This document shows positions 36,640 through 49,550 of a stretch of 64,000 nucleotides of DNA, in pieces. Every line of letters begins with the position of its first letter. Positions within the stretch are counted from its first letter, which is position 1. The notes under the pieces were generated by a model that searched no databases, was not told where the DNA came from, and worked only from the letters and a program-made list of their open reading frames with translations. Source of the DNA: Acheta domesticus (lineage: Eukaryota > Arthropoda > Insecta > Orthoptera > Gryllidae); the NCBI GenBank assembly GCA_031308135.1, contig JAHLJT010009436.1, forward strand, positions 124,051,366 through 124,115,365, read 5' to 3'. A program made the translations under genes and the position numbers.

Positions 36640-37400
36640 GAAAAAATGGCTCCAAACTTTTTGATGAAACTTCGTCCTCGGGAAGCGAAAAGATGTTTAA
36701 GAGAATAGTGTAGATCTCATGTTCGTTGAAATCCCTGATTTTCCGAAAATTGCAAAAGTGCATTTATTTTTGGGCAGCTTCCTACAATTTTTATTTTGAA
36801 GATAAACATTTTTTGCCTACTTAAATCCGATCTTTAAAGACAAATCTACTAAGAGAATAAGATAATGTTCAATTTTCCGAAATTTTGAGTAGTTTTCGTG
36901 TAATTTTGGCATTTGGCAAAATATAGGTGATTTTAAAAATCTAAACAATATCTGTCTCAAAATCTGCTCCAATTTTGTTCTTTAAATTTTCTCCTCGAAA
37001 TATCAAGGGACCGTAAAAAAATATGTTCCTCTAGTTGCATTTCCAGCAAACTCTCCGTATTTTCAAAAATTGCAAAAAGTTAACATTTCAAAACCACAAA
37101 ATTGAACACGGCGATTTTTGCATTAAAGAAAGTTTATTCTGAAAAATCCGCTTTTTACAAGAAGGCCATGTTCAATTTTTGGAAAATACAGTAGATTTTT
37201 CGTAATTTATGCGTGAAATTCATACAATTTCTAAAACGTATTTTTAACCAAATTTTTTCATTAAAATTTCTCCTTGTATGTAACAAAATGAAGCAAATAA
37301 TATGGAAATAGTCTCGTTTTCGGCGAACCATTTTCTAAAATTGCAAAAATTCAAAAAAGTTAATATTTCAAAACTACAAGTTCGAGTTCGAATCTCCCTA
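36640..37400 (-). repeat. AT-rich modular repeat family, copy 1 (minus orientation)
   Basis: Diverged modules of about 280-320 bp recur here, each containing a GGCTCCAAA-CTTTTT or CTCCAATTTTGTTCTTTAAA-type block (about 36650, 36968, 37250). Each also has a TTTTCAAAAATTGCAAAAA / GTTAACATTTCAAAACCACA-type block (about 37063-37110 and 37335-37380). The reverse complement matches the modules at 51560-52345, including the phrase AGTTTTCGTG(C/T)AA. This shows one dispersed, internally repetitive family. It has no coding capacity and I cannot assign it to a known class. Confidence 0.6.
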
Positions 37401-37470
37401 CTTTTCTATAGCGCAGAGGTAAGACCGACGACGAGTAAAATCGGAGGATCTTGGAGTTTCCGTGCAGAAA
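37376..37470. other. tRNA-like promoter fragments, possible SINE remnant
   Basis: GAGTTCGAATCTCC is a near-perfect polymerase III B box and TAGCGCAGAGG fits an A box. They occur here in the order B box, then A box, which is the reverse of a working tRNA or SINE promoter. A head-to-tail join of two truncated SINE copies would explain this. It borders the modular repeat. Low confidence. Confidence 0.25.
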
Positions 37471-38799
37471 AGATGTTGCTGTTATAGATAATAATTTTTT
37501 ATTGTGTTGTTTGGAACTTATTCTTCAGAAATCATTGTTCCTAGAAAACTATAGAGAGAGATAAAGGGATAATGTATGTTTACAATACAAAAATATGTGT
37601 CATATTTTTTCTGTGCAGGAAATAGCATTGCCAAGAAAAAAGTTGTCTTTGGAACGAGGAAGAATTCTTTCTATTAATACGTTAACGGTAGATGATGAAT
37701 TTTGGCAATCTAAAACAAACCATTAGCACGAAACCCCGTAAATGTAATCACGCCTGAATCCTGCATTCAAGAGATTTAAGACGAATAATATTGACGTTTG
37801 CAGATTTTGACGTATACAATACATTATTGCAGCTCAAATTATAAAAGCACCTAACTCAAATATGTTGTGTCTCAGATCCTTAAAATTCGGTCTTCATGTT
37901 TGTAAGGAACATGAGTTTTGCAAAGGCGTTTTCTGCGAGAACACGAATTTTGGGGCATGTGTGCCATATGTGAGGACAGGTGGGGAAATGAGGGACAGTC
38001 GGTGGACAAGTGGAGAATAAACGAAAAACCTGGGGAAATAAAGGGGAACAGTCGAATTATTTTTCTTAAGTAGTAATCTGCAAAGTAAGCCTTTGTATTT
38101 TATATTTCTTTTTGAAGATTTGGTTCTTTTGGTGCCCTCACTCTACTGCACGGTGTGGTCAGAGATGGGCGGAAACCCGAAATCTATGTGAAATGAAACT
38201 GAACGTAAAAGTCATAAATAATATTTCACTACAAAATAATAGGGATTACATGATTTTCTCTGCAATTTAATAAAGACACAAATTTGAATGGTTTCTCTCG
38301 CACAGTCCCTGGCCAACAACGCACAGCCCAGAGGCTGTCCATTCGAAGTTGTGGTCTCTCACGAAGAAATTTGTTTGAAAACAAATACTATTTACAAAAC
38401 GCTTGTTTGCATGAGTTTAGCTAGTAAATATTATTACTATTTTTGTCGTGAATTGTCTGTGTAGGTTTAAATTAAATATTTAAGTCAAAATGAAATTATC
38501 TATACAATTATTTGCCTCATAAACTTATTAATGTTGATTGCTTCTGACCTCACAAAGAAGCAGAAGTTGTAGAAGATGAACATGCAGTCATACACCTGCA
38601 CTTACCGAGGCTCAATTACATGTATCCCGTGGCAAGTGTATAGGACTCCTTGTTGTTATTATTGTTGTTATTTATATTAAAATTTTAATTTCTTTAATAA
38701 GGTTTCTGACGTGAAATCAATCTCTGGAAAGGCATTTCCGTCATAATATTATGTATCTGGAGCAGCAGGTGTCAAATTTCACTTCACGGAACGGCGTTA
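37471..38799. other. AT-rich noncoding stretch
   Basis: No gene is supported. Confidence 0.6.
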
Positions 38800-39115
38800 T
38801 TTGGCCGGTGCAGTGACCCGTACCCGAGATTCATGGAGGGGATGCCGGAATCCGCGAAGGTGGTTCAGCAGGTCCGTGGGCGCGTTGGCGTAATCTTGCA
38901 TAGCCTGTGCCGTTCGCTGGGAGAGAATGCGCCGAAACCGGAATCCGCAGGCGGGCGCAGGCGAGTGCAGGCGCGACGCGGGCGACGAGGCCGCGAGGGC
39001 GGCGACGGGCGGCGCGGGGCGATGGGGGCGACGGGGGCGCGGGTGAAGGGACTGCGCTTTCTCCGGTCGCGCACGGCCACTCGCGCGCCCGTCCTGCCCG
39101 CTGCTGGCTGAGCCT
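38800..39115. other. CpG-rich island
   Basis: A CpG-rich block (gaggccgcgagggcggcgac, gcgcacggccactcgcgc). A minus-strand frame of 125 codons (38831-39208) and three overlapping others are open. All are Ala/Pro/Arg-rich with no domain. Confidence 0.5.
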
Positions 39116-40170
39116 TAGCTTGTTTGATCGTATCAAAACAACATTAGTGCCTCCAGCTGTGTTCGCAACAGCAGAAGATATAACGTCATCATAATAATAC
39201 AACAACAATCACACTACATAAAACTAATAGTGATTGTTACGATGTAACTGACAATAAACCTAGCACAAGTTTTAAAATGTTAATTTCTCATGTCCGACTC
39301 CCTAGAATTGTGATAGATGGTGGTATATTAGTTATAATGTGTGTCTCTCAGAAATCTACTACATTTTTCTGTTGTGTTTTTTAATAAATACATGTTTTTA
39401 CTCTTGTAACTTCATTTATACTCAGGCTGACGTCGCACTTTTTATGATTTGCTGCCGCGTTGAAACTTTTCATATTATATACTTTGGTGCAGATTATTAT
39501 CTTGATAAGGAGCAATTAAGCAGTTCTATTTTCTTTTATTGATCGTTGATTTTCCGCAGTTAAATTATAAAATAAAATGTAAAATATTCCGTATACATCG
39601 TACTTTTACTTCTGTAAACTATTGATATAAATGTGTGATTTTTATCAGCTTTATATAATGCGTTCTGATACCATACACAGGTATGCACTTATCATGATTT
39701 ATGATATCTAATAAAACAGTACTTCAGAAATATGTGCTACATCCTTAGCATTCTACTTGAAAGTTATGTGTGCTTCACAAAACTGTGAAAAAAATTACGA
39801 GAAGCTTTCATGTGCGAAAAGCACTACCACTTTTTTAAATACAGTCAAACTTTCTTCCAATGTGAGATTCGGAATGCTAATCTACACCCTCGTCTAGGAT
39901 CTTGGTTAAAATAATATTGTTCTTGACATAAAATTATCAGTATAGATGCAGCAAGAAATTCAAGAAATATCTGACGTCTAAGTTTTACTCGAGTTTTCCT
40001 TTCCATCAAAACACTTCAGAAACTTTACAGGTGATTAATGTAAAAATTGGTTTGTCCTTTGTAATAAAGGAAGCTGTTCTTGGTCATAGGGAGAGTTTTC
40101 TTCTGACCTTAGACGATGCCTTCAACTGCCCCTTCTTTGTGACTCTAACGTCTCAGAGACATGGTCATCA
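39116..40170. other. AT-rich noncoding stretch
   Basis: No gene is supported. Confidence 0.6.
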
Positions 40171-40525
40171 TAATCCCAGTCACATCTCCGTTCCCCTCTC
40201 TCTCCTGCGTCCTGTCTAGATCGCCGCCGCTCACCGCACAGCTCATCGCCTAGGGCGTCGAATCGTGAACAATGGTTCAGGCGTTGCAACTCGGAACGGG
40301 CGGTGAGTGTGGTAGTGATGGTGGTGGTGGTGATGGAGGAGGAGGGCATGGAGACGCCGCGCCCACGAGCGGGAGCAGCGCGGTGACGGGCGCCGTTGGG
40401 TAACAGCCACCTGCCCTCCTGGTGCCGGCCATCGACCACCGGTTGCTACCGCGTTCGGCGAAACGTCCAGGGCCTCAAGGCACCGCGTGGACCGGGCCTC
40501 AGGCCTGTGCCGCAGCGCCTGCGGG
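40171..40525 (+). other. CpG-rich island with possible first coding exon
   Basis: A GC-rich block. On the plus strand an ATG in good context (gaacaATGG, 40272-40274) opens the frame MVQALQLGTG. It reaches a strong donor-like GCG|GTGAGT, with GT at 40303-40304. Without splicing the frame continues as a Gly/Asp-rich 43-codon peptide and stops at TAA near 40401. A GTG/GAT trinucleotide-rich patch (about 40310-40345) follows the donor. I recognise no homologue; the exon call is a possibility only. Confidence 0.25.
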
Positions 40526-43500
40526 AAACAGTTTCAATGGTTTATGTAACGGGAACAAGTCGATGTCAACATTTGAATTAGGGTGAATCAAAGCAATGGT
40601 TTTAATCTAAAAATTATATATAAAATACCCAGCGGCAACGACCCGCGATATTTTTTTTATAAAATTTAAAATCTTGAAAATAAATTTTAATTATATATTA
40701 GAAAAATCAGGGTACCCCATCATCTTGAAAATAGCTAATAATTTCTGAATGCTATCTTTTTGATTTTCGCTCAAAAGTGAACCACTTGTCAATAAAATGT
40801 GCCGTCAGTCGTACATTTTTTTTCAGTTGAGAATGGATAATCTTTTCGATGGCGCAGAGGACAAATATGTTATGCCCAGAATTAGTACTGCCCAGAAAAC
40901 CAAGCTTGAAAATTCGTGAAGTTACAGTTACTTATGGAGCGAAAATGTTTTCTCCAAAAAAGCATTATCCCTCTCAATATTAATTCACAAATGACCATGA
41001 GTGAACAATGTTTCTGCACTAAGCCATCGATTTATAAATGTCATGATTGTGTATTGGAGTACAAATATAAACAAAAATGATATCAATCAATTTACGTGAC
41101 ATTTTATGACGGTTCTTATCGTCTTTGTAGTATTTTCTAAATTTCAGAGTCCATTTTGTATCGAAAATGTTGATTTATATTACTGCGGTCTACATATTAT
41201 CGTGTGGGTAGAAATTTTCAAAAATGTTAAACTAAGGGAATCTGAAATCAACATAGAATTGATTCATCATACGTGAAACTTCTTATACAATTCGAATCAA
41301 AAGGTCTTCACCCACCGCTACAGAGGTACCTATCTATTTGTGGTTTAGATATCCAGTTGACACTGCGTTTTATCGTGGGATGTGCTACTAATACTCGTTT
41401 GATAATATCCCTATACCTTATTTTCAAAAGTAAACAATTTTTTCAAACATTAATACTCCTATGATATGCCTTTGTATTGTGTTTCTATTCACGTTTTGAT
41501 TGTGAGCTTTTTCTGATAATTGTTCTCCAATTGGTACTTTTACATTCGTTTATTACAGAAGAGTTACGGCATTTTCATGAAGAATGGTTAATTTAAACTA
41601 AACAGTATTGATGAATTAACCAAATCCAACGGATAATGAACACTAAAGCTCAGAACTATGGAAACAATTGTCAAATAAATAGATTAAAAAATTAAATAAT
41701 TACTCTCTCACAGTGTTTCGCGCTTTTGTATTCCACGCCATTATTCAACACACAAATAAATCGTTTACTATCAAAATAAAAATCTTGTTTATTACTATTG
41801 TAAAATTTAATGACGTGATTTTCTTTAATTATAAGGGACTAAATGCAAAATAAACAACTTTAAAAAGAACAATTAATGCCTGTATAATAATAATAATAAT
41901 AATGTATAATAATAATTATCCTTTCGTCAGTTGGGTTCGATTAATTCTGATAAAAGAACTATTTCTTCTCTAGTGAACTAAAATCAAGGGCAATCAAGGA
42001 TATAATTCAAGGTACGTAGATTCAAAAGCTAGGTTGCAACTAGCCTTGCCACTTTCTATAACATACCTGTACAATAACATCTGAATAAACTTGTACAATA
42101 ATACCTGCTTGAACCTGTATTTCCAAAGTAACAAAAGGTGTGTACTAATGTTCGTTCGTTAATGCCCCTTATCGAATATATCAAATTTATTAAGTACAAT
42201 GTAATATATGATAAAAATAACTTGTAATTTAATTAAATAAGTGTTTGATAGTTCATTATGAGTATATTTAATTGGATCTTAGAGTTTTCGTACAGTTACT
42301 TCAAGTGCTGCGAAAAAACATTGTGATTTTTTTTTTCTTATTGTTGCGATGTTAACAACCAAGTACCAGAGACATGCTTACTTACCAAGCAATAAGAAAT
42401 GAAAGTTTATTTAAATGATAAGTCACGATATTTTTTGTCATCAGTGCGACTGTCACAATGTGAAACGTTGTGTGTCTTCCGCAGAATTCGAACGTGAAAT
42501 TGTAGCAGTTGTTCAGAGATTTTGGAAGAACTGAATTAGATGGATTTTAATAAAAAATATTATAATTTAATAATTCTATTTTGCTAAGGAATATTTTGCA
42601 GCTTATCTTGCAGAAAAAAATATTGCATACATCATTCTTGCAGTTGTAGATTGCGTGCACAAATAATTCTTGCCTCTAATCAATTACACATCTTCGATAA
42701 AGGAAATCGTAATGGTGTGTTCCGCTTCTGGGGACCATAAAGCAGGTTACATTTCCCGGTACAAGAAATCAGTGGACCAAAGCAAACCGCAGATGAAGCG
42801 ACTTCCCCAATCACTCGGCCAAACCTTTCCCGCGTTCTCATTCGTTTTCTGACTGTAGTGCAGCAGCCTTCACGCCTGGGTGCACTTGATAGTGTAGAAA
42901 AAGTTGTTGAGAAAGCCTCGACGCAAGCAGATCAAGAGAATTTTTGTAGCAACATAATACCGTTATTTTTTGGTCATTATAGAGCAAGAGAAACTAAACA
43001 ATGCCCCGCGATGAGGTCACTTGCATCCGCTCGTCCGTGACCCGAAGAGAAAGTACTTTACGTGCTTGTTCTTTTTTTATGACGACAAAATATTATATTG
43101 AATAATGAGTCTGGAAAATCCCTAAGGACTGAATTGCATGTTTGTACGTCATTCTTTAAATGTATACTGTGAACTGAACTAAGGTAATCTTTTGGTGACG
43201 AAGGTGAGCTTTGAACGTTTGAAATCTAAGATATATTTCAAAAAGCAAGTTCTATCTTGCAAAACAGGTTGTTTGTTCGTTGAGGAATTGACATCGTCTA
43301 CAATTTCAGTTAAAAGAAATAGCGCGAACACCATCTTGCATCAGGTCATCACCTTTATATCCATAATTTTTCGCAACATTGAACTATATAGAACTTCTTT
43401 AAAGGCATTCTGGATAACGAAAGGAAGTTATTGAAGATTTCAATAATATGCAGATGGCAATGGAAAACATTGAAATATGCGTGTGACATGTTTTTTGTAA

Positions 43501-43959
43501 AAGAAGTGAGAGCGAAATTAATTGGAATTGTTGTACAATTAAATATTGAAAGTGCTACGGAAGTTGTTTTACTGCCCCCAGGTTGATTTACTGTTAATAA
43601 TAATAATAATACTGCGAGACTTTGAACTGTGGCAAGGTGACCTCTTGATTTATCTGGAGAGCATGCAATGTGGGATGTACCTCAAATGCGCAGTACGAAT
43701 TGTGTCGTAATCATAACAACCTTGCTTCCGACCCACATCACCTCATAACACACCGCACTTCCGCACATTAAAATCACATGATAGTTTTACAAAAGCATGT
43801 CATTTTGAACATTCTCTCGACTTTTAACTTATTTTTATTTATGTAAGACTTCACAAACTACGGCGAGATAATATAGAAATCTATCTTGCAAACACAAGAA
43901 TTTCTGGAGATAACGTAGTTCATATTTCTTATTGAAACAACTCCAAGGTCTTTAGTCCC
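40526..43959. other. Long AT-rich noncoding stretch
   Basis: More than 3 kb with no supportable gene, mostly AT-rich. Contains the (ATA)n tract at 41884-41903 and a short (AAT)n near 43596-43612. A locally less AT-rich patch at 42710-43040 has short frames without domains. Confidence 0.6.
41884..41903. repeat. (ATA)n microsatellite
   Basis: About six ATA/TAA units, with a second short run just downstream (41907-41917). Confidence 0.85.
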
Positions 43960-44371
43960 TTAATGCGTGTAGTGCATTTTTTAACGCAGGATGTGGAGGT
44001 GATCTTCCCGCACTTGATGGCGACTTCCGGCACCGACCGACGTCGGCTTACGGTGATTTTCTCAACCAGGTATCTCCCACCAGCGTGGTTCCGCCCCAGC
44101 TGGGACAAGCTCTGAGCTACCGCCTGGCCTCTGGTGGTAGTGAAGTGCATGTGAATGTGTGTGTAAGTAAGGGGGAAGAAAGGACAAGGAAGAGGAAAGA
44201 AACATCACGCGCGGAACGTGGCCCGTTTGTTAGGACACTGCTCCAGTATTCGCCTGGTGTTGATAGGTCCACGGAAAACTACTGATCAGAGCAGCCGGCC
44301 GCTAGAATTCTCCAGCTTTCTTCTTGTAGCGCCGCTCACTCGTCACACGCGTTCACTTGACGCCGGAAGGT
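43960..44371. other. Moderately GC-rich stretch, unclassified
   Basis: Balanced base composition with a 73-codon minus-strand frame (43929-44150) and short plus frames. None is recognised. It directly precedes the dispersed repeat at 44372 and could be part of the same unclassified element. Confidence 0.35.
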
Positions 44372-44518
44372 CGTCAAAATCTTTCAAGAGCACGAATGAT
44401 GATAAACGTGCTGACTCACGAAATGTGTGTTGAATTAAATTTAGTGTATGAAGCAGAATGCAATTTAATCGCACGAATTATGACTGTTTATTATTTAAAT
44501 ATTGGTAATTGTACTAAT
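44372..44518 (+). repeat. Unclassified dispersed repeat, copy 1
   Basis: About 147 bp starting CGTCAAAATCTTTCAAGAGC and ending in TTGTACTAAT. It is clearly related to 50385-50530 through matching blocks ATCTTTCAA(A/G)AGC, GATAAACGT, GAATTAAAT / TTAAATTAAAT, AATTTAATCGCA and TATTATT(A/T)AA. Same orientation. No coding capacity and no tRNA-like head, so the class is unknown. Confidence 0.65.
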
Positions 44519-45595
44519 CCAAGACACCCACGCCTAGTCCCGGGCATTCACGTGACACCAGAAGGTCAGGCACCTACAAAAGGAGGGTTGGCTGCGACAC
44601 CGCATTCGAAGATGTATACCGATGCACGGTGAAAATGGCAAAACAAGAATTAACATTAAATGAGTGTTCGGAAATGTAAGAAAATAGTATAAGAAGATCA
44701 GGTGATAAAAGGAATTGTGACGTGGATGCAAAAACGTGTACAACAAAGTTGATTAGACCGTCGTGGAGGTAGGTCATTGGGAAGTCGGCCAGATGCTGTC
44801 CCAAGAAGTAGTTGGCAATACATATCCTCTAATATTAATTAGATATCAGACATTGAAGACATTCTACTTTACCACATGGTCAGTTCTGTTTGTTGTACGT
44901 TTGTACGCTTTGAATATTTTCACTCCATTCAGCAACTTCCTTTATTGTTTTTAGGAACAGATAACAAATTAAAGTGGTGAGCATTGAAAGTAAACCGAAG
45001 AGAATGCTAAAATTCTTAGTAGAAAAAAGAAATAAAATAATGAATTAATGACAAAATTGATAGGCGAGAAAACACTTGTGCACCAACGATTTCGGAAGGA
45101 GAGAAAATAAAATAAAGTGATATACTCCCCCTCCCCTTGAATGACAATGCAATGCTAAAAAATTACGACAAAAATTTGTAATTAAAGGTTTGCTATAGTC
45201 GTTCTCACAATTTCCACGTAGTAAAATCAACATGGTAGCAATTAATCAATAATGTTTGGTTTCTACCTCGCGGATACCCGCACAACCATTTGCGACCTTT
45301 GTATCAGGAATCGGAATAAGTACATGGACCTTCAGTCGTTCATCATATAATCGAGGGAGGAAAATCCGCACCACCACAAACGATTGAAACGACCACTGTA
45401 TCAACAGTTTTTTGACACCCCATAAGAATTCACCCGATGTGGGTTTTCACACGAGAATTCAATAACTCATACAATAGTATATATAATCGAATAAAACAAA
45501 AAAGGCCGTAAATTTACAATATAATTACTGCATGTTGTTGCTGAGGGTCTGCTGGATAAGTAAAATTTAAAAAAATAAATAAAAATAGGCGGAGC
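44519..45595. other. Noncoding stretch
   Basis: No gene is supported. The first 120 bp are mildly GC-rich, the rest AT-rich. Confidence 0.55.
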
Positions 45596-46040
45596 TCTAG
45601 ATGATGGAAGAGGGAACGAGTGCGCCGAGTCGAAGGAGACCAAAGCCAATGAGTGCAACGTCAATTGGGCGCGTCGGCACGCTCGGTGCGCGCGCCAGGC
45701 TCCCCCCCCCGCCCCCCCCCAATGGTTGGGGGTTCGCGTCCGCTTTCTCGCGCGTGCGCACTGGCTGCGCGCGCCCCTCTCGCTGCCCCCCTCGCGCCTT
45801 GGCCAACGCGCAACGTGTGGAAATCCAAATATTTGGCCCCGTTTCTGTAATCTTAATGCGATCGGAGGTGTGGCGCGCGTTGCATAAGTGTCCCGCTCTC
45901 TGGGCGACCGGCCGCCCCCCCCCCTTTGCCACCCGCCGCCGCCGCTGCAGCCGCTAGCGCCACCGGGGCCAAGGCTGCGCGCGCATAAACTCGGGGCGCT
46001 TTGCCTTGTCGCTTGAACGGATTGGCGGCGGAGCTGTAGT
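45596..46040. other. CpG-rich island with poly-C tracts
   Basis: A GC-rich block with two near-pure C tracts (45702-45720 and about 45914-45924) and CGCGCG clusters. Frames of 111-118 codons on both strands are Pro/Arg/Ala-rich and mutually overlapping, so none is called. Confidence 0.5.
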
Positions 46041-46640
46041 GAAGGCTGCTATCGATAAAAGGTTGACGATGAATGTGTTTTCTTCCCATCGCATCTCCGT
46101 GTAAGTGAATTAAACTCGATGAATGAGTACACACATTTTCAATAACCTCAATTTTCAATCGCCGATAAAAGTTAATTAAAAAGATTCCATTCACGAAATA
46201 GCACATGTCCGTGAATTACTTTAAACATTAATTGCATTGAAATTGATAATTTGTGTATTTCAATGAAGGACTCTGAAATATTTTAGTACTTCAATTAAAT
46301 TTCGAAATAATTTCTTTCTATATTTTGGGATAGCTTAGCATTGAAATATTATTTTGCTGTTTATTCCCTCTTCCAACACGTAACACACTGGAACACTCTC
46401 GGTTCCAATATTTTTCTTTTAAACCTTTCAAACACGTAATTGTTGTACCATTCAGGCAACTCTAAATGAGCATACAAAAACTTTTTAAAATGACATTTTT
46501 ATATTAAAGAATATTTTAGTCACCAAATCTATGAAAGTATTCTGGACTGTAATTGGATTTAGTAGACTTAATTAATCAACTGTAAAATTTGTTGAATGAG
46601 TACACCAATTATACTCTGATTTTCAATCGCAGGTAAAAAT
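46041..46640. other. AT-rich noncoding stretch
   Basis: No gene is supported. ATTTTCAATCGC(C/A)G recurs at about 46150 and 46619, in similar TGAATGAGTACAC context, suggesting an old short tandem duplication about 470 bp apart. Confidence 0.4.
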
Positions 46641-47452
46641 TCGTAATTAACGAAAAAAAATAATACTGGTTAGACCAGTGCGAACGTCCCGTACTTTGTG
46701 AATCATCAGTGTTTTAAATGTGAAAATATCTTCCTGCTGAACCCAATTTCGAACACGTCTGACAAACGAAATGGGGATTCCCTCTAAAATGTAGAAAAAA
46801 CTCCAAAAATGTATCATTGTATAGTTTACGGCATAGGACAAGCAATGTGGCCTCTTAGGTATAGGAAAATCCTCTTTTAAGTGTTTAACCAAACTTCCTG
46901 AATTATACACGACGATCAAGTGTGTTGCGGATGGCATATGCGCCTGCATTTTCCCATTAACACTGATAATTCCATTTTTCTCATCTGAAATGTTTATTAC
47001 AGCACTGAGATGTAATTCCCTGTCAGCAGTATCAGACTTTTGACATTTTGTTACAGTGGTTTCTTATACATGTTACAAATCTCTCCTCTTTCCTTACGGT
47101 ATTATGCAGGTTTTGGGTCCATTTAAAATTGGTTTTGGGAATACCTCGAAAAGTGCGACTCGGATCAAGAAAAGGATAATGAAAGTTTCTCCTTTCGATG
47201 GGTCCCACCAATGATACCAAACGTATCCCCCTATCCCTACCCCCATTTGTGGATTCTCCGGAAAAAATACGTAACTTTTGTCTAACGTTTTTTTTTTCGT
47301 TTCATGATAAATGGCACCGTAATCGACAAAATTCAAAATAAACAAAAAAAACTTTTATTACCCATAACATTCATTACCCACTTTTCTTCAACCGATGCAC
47401 ACTTTTCCAGATATTCTCGAACCCAGTTTTAAATGATACACCCGGTATATAA
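46641..47452 (-). mobile_element. Possible repeat element with CCGGGTGT-type end
   Basis: On the minus strand this block opens with TATACCGGGTGTATCATTT (about 47449-47431). This resembles the ACACCCTGTATA-like termini common on arthropod DNA transposons and MITEs. Three minus-strand frames of 60-100 codons (47345-47094, 47220-47032, 46949-46647) have Trp- and Phe-rich, protein-like composition but no domain I recognise. The opposite terminus was not found, so the extent is uncertain. Confidence 0.3.
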
Positions 47453-49315
47453 TGATCATTACATTGGTAAGACTGCAAATGTAGCAGTAGTCATCCTTTG
47501 TCTCTATGTCATGAATTCAAAAGTAATTGCGATTTTATTTTAAAACTTCAAGAAGCAACTAAAATAATGATCATGATCGGATGTTTTATTGTAAATCATA
47601 ATTTGTACATTGTGCGCTCTCCAATTAATATCATAATATTTTATTTGTAGAGAAAAGGGGTATTGAAACATGATTTGGTGAAGAAAATGCAGCCATTATT
47701 TAATATATACCCTTCAGTTTGGGAATGGAATTTAGTATTTTATTCGTTTACCACTTCGTGTGTTTAGATCGAGGTCATTGATTTGTATTTCGCTTGACTA
47801 CCGCCCCATTAATTTGTGGTTGTTGCTGTGGTGTTAGTCTTTATTCTCAGTACACCTTGACTGAACCTTGACACTTTTAAGACCAATTATGATGGTTTAA
47901 AGTGGTCGTGAGAGTAGGAATGGTAGACATTTTTATGTTACTGGTATATAATTCGCTTTTGTTACGATTTATTCCTAGACACGATGTCTGTTTATAATTT
48001 TTTATCAGTAACTTTTTTCTATCTTCAGCAGAGTTTAATCTCTTTCTTTGTATGTATTCATTGCACATAAATTGAATGAAACGGATCCATAATCGCCTAT
48101 TCAAATGAGAAAGTTATTTCGGAAGAGATTAATTCTTAATGACGGTGTTGTACATAAAAGATGAACATTGCTGTGCACTAAAACAGTACACGCGATGAGA
48201 TATATCTTACAATACATGAGAAAATTGAGAGTTCATATAGTGTATTCGCCTTACTGCAGGTTCATTCTACTTTCATGCAGATTCAGATTCTTTAGTTATC
48301 TTTTGAAACATTTTGTTCTGAGAAAATAAATGTGAAACCAGTTCTAATAATAAATATCTCCTCTGTCAATCTCAATTACAAGATATGGGAAATAATTAGA
48401 ATACCGTTTTCTTACATCCATTCCCATCAAATGTTTGAAAATGTTCCCTACAATGTTATCAATGTTCATTGACTATATCGAGAGTAAGAATGGGAAATTG
48501 CTTTAAAAAAGCGTAACTAAAATCTTTCTCACATAACAGATATCTCCAGAATTTCTTGTGTTTTGTAATAGAATACAGCATATCAACTTATTATTTCAAC
48601 TTCGGAAGTATATTAAATGCAGGAGTGATTCGCATGATTTTCATCTTACTTGGAATTCTAGAAAAATAGAAATAAATTATAGACCGGTACCATTGAAATT
48701 AGATTACTGCAGTGGAGTTGATGAAATGTTCAAAATTCTTAGAAGAGTAAATGAATGTATTGTTTTTGAAGCGAACATTCACGAATGACAAAATATTGCC
48801 AGAAAAATTACCTTTTTACCATTTCGAAATCACTAATTCAAAGCAATCTGAACGATGTCACTGGAAGTCCTGTTATTTGCCTCTTCGAAATGTCAGTGGG
48901 GATGCATGTTTCTCCTTATGATACTCACTAATATACAATGTTAGAGAATGAAGTATTACAAGATTTTAGTTGGAGAACGACGACCTGCGCTTGAATATTT
49001 ATTTCTTTTGCGATATTTCTTCTAGGACAGGTAATCTTTTCGTTGAGAGAGGGCCTCATTAAACCAGAAAATACGATATTCTTAGGGGCATAAATGGTGG
49101 GATCAACATCGACACAAAATAATCTGGCGGCTTATGTAATAGAAGAAATGTGCAGACGTGAATTGCAGTAAAATACTAGCTGTTTACGCAACCATCTTAT
49201 CGAAGGTTGTTAGTTTCCATGAAATAATTTGATGGGAAAAATATGAAGTGTAGTGTTTGTTTACATTCAGTCCAAAAGCATTGTATGAAATGCTCTATTC
49301 TTCGAGTTGAAATTG
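47453..49315. other. AT-rich noncoding stretch
   Basis: No gene is supported. Confidence 0.6.
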
Positions 49316-49550
49316 TTCTCCTGGCCGCCGGTATTCGTCGCACGCTACTCGTCGTGGCCGGGCGGAAGAAGCCAACCGGTGGGCGGTGACGCAAGCGGCG
49401 GTGGCAGCGGCGCGGCGGCGGGCGATACGCCTCATCTGCTCCACCGCACGTGAAAGCAGCGGCGCCAGCAGACACCGCCACCACCGCCACTGCCTTCACT
49501 GCTGCTGCCACCACCACCACTACCACCGCCTCTGGCGTTATTACTGCCTC
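49316..49550. other. GC-rich block leading into polypyrimidine tract
   Basis: A GCGGCGG/CACCGCC-rich block with ACC/CCA triplet runs (49480-49535). Open frames on both strands are Ala/Val/Gly or Thr/His-rich low complexity. Confidence 0.5.
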
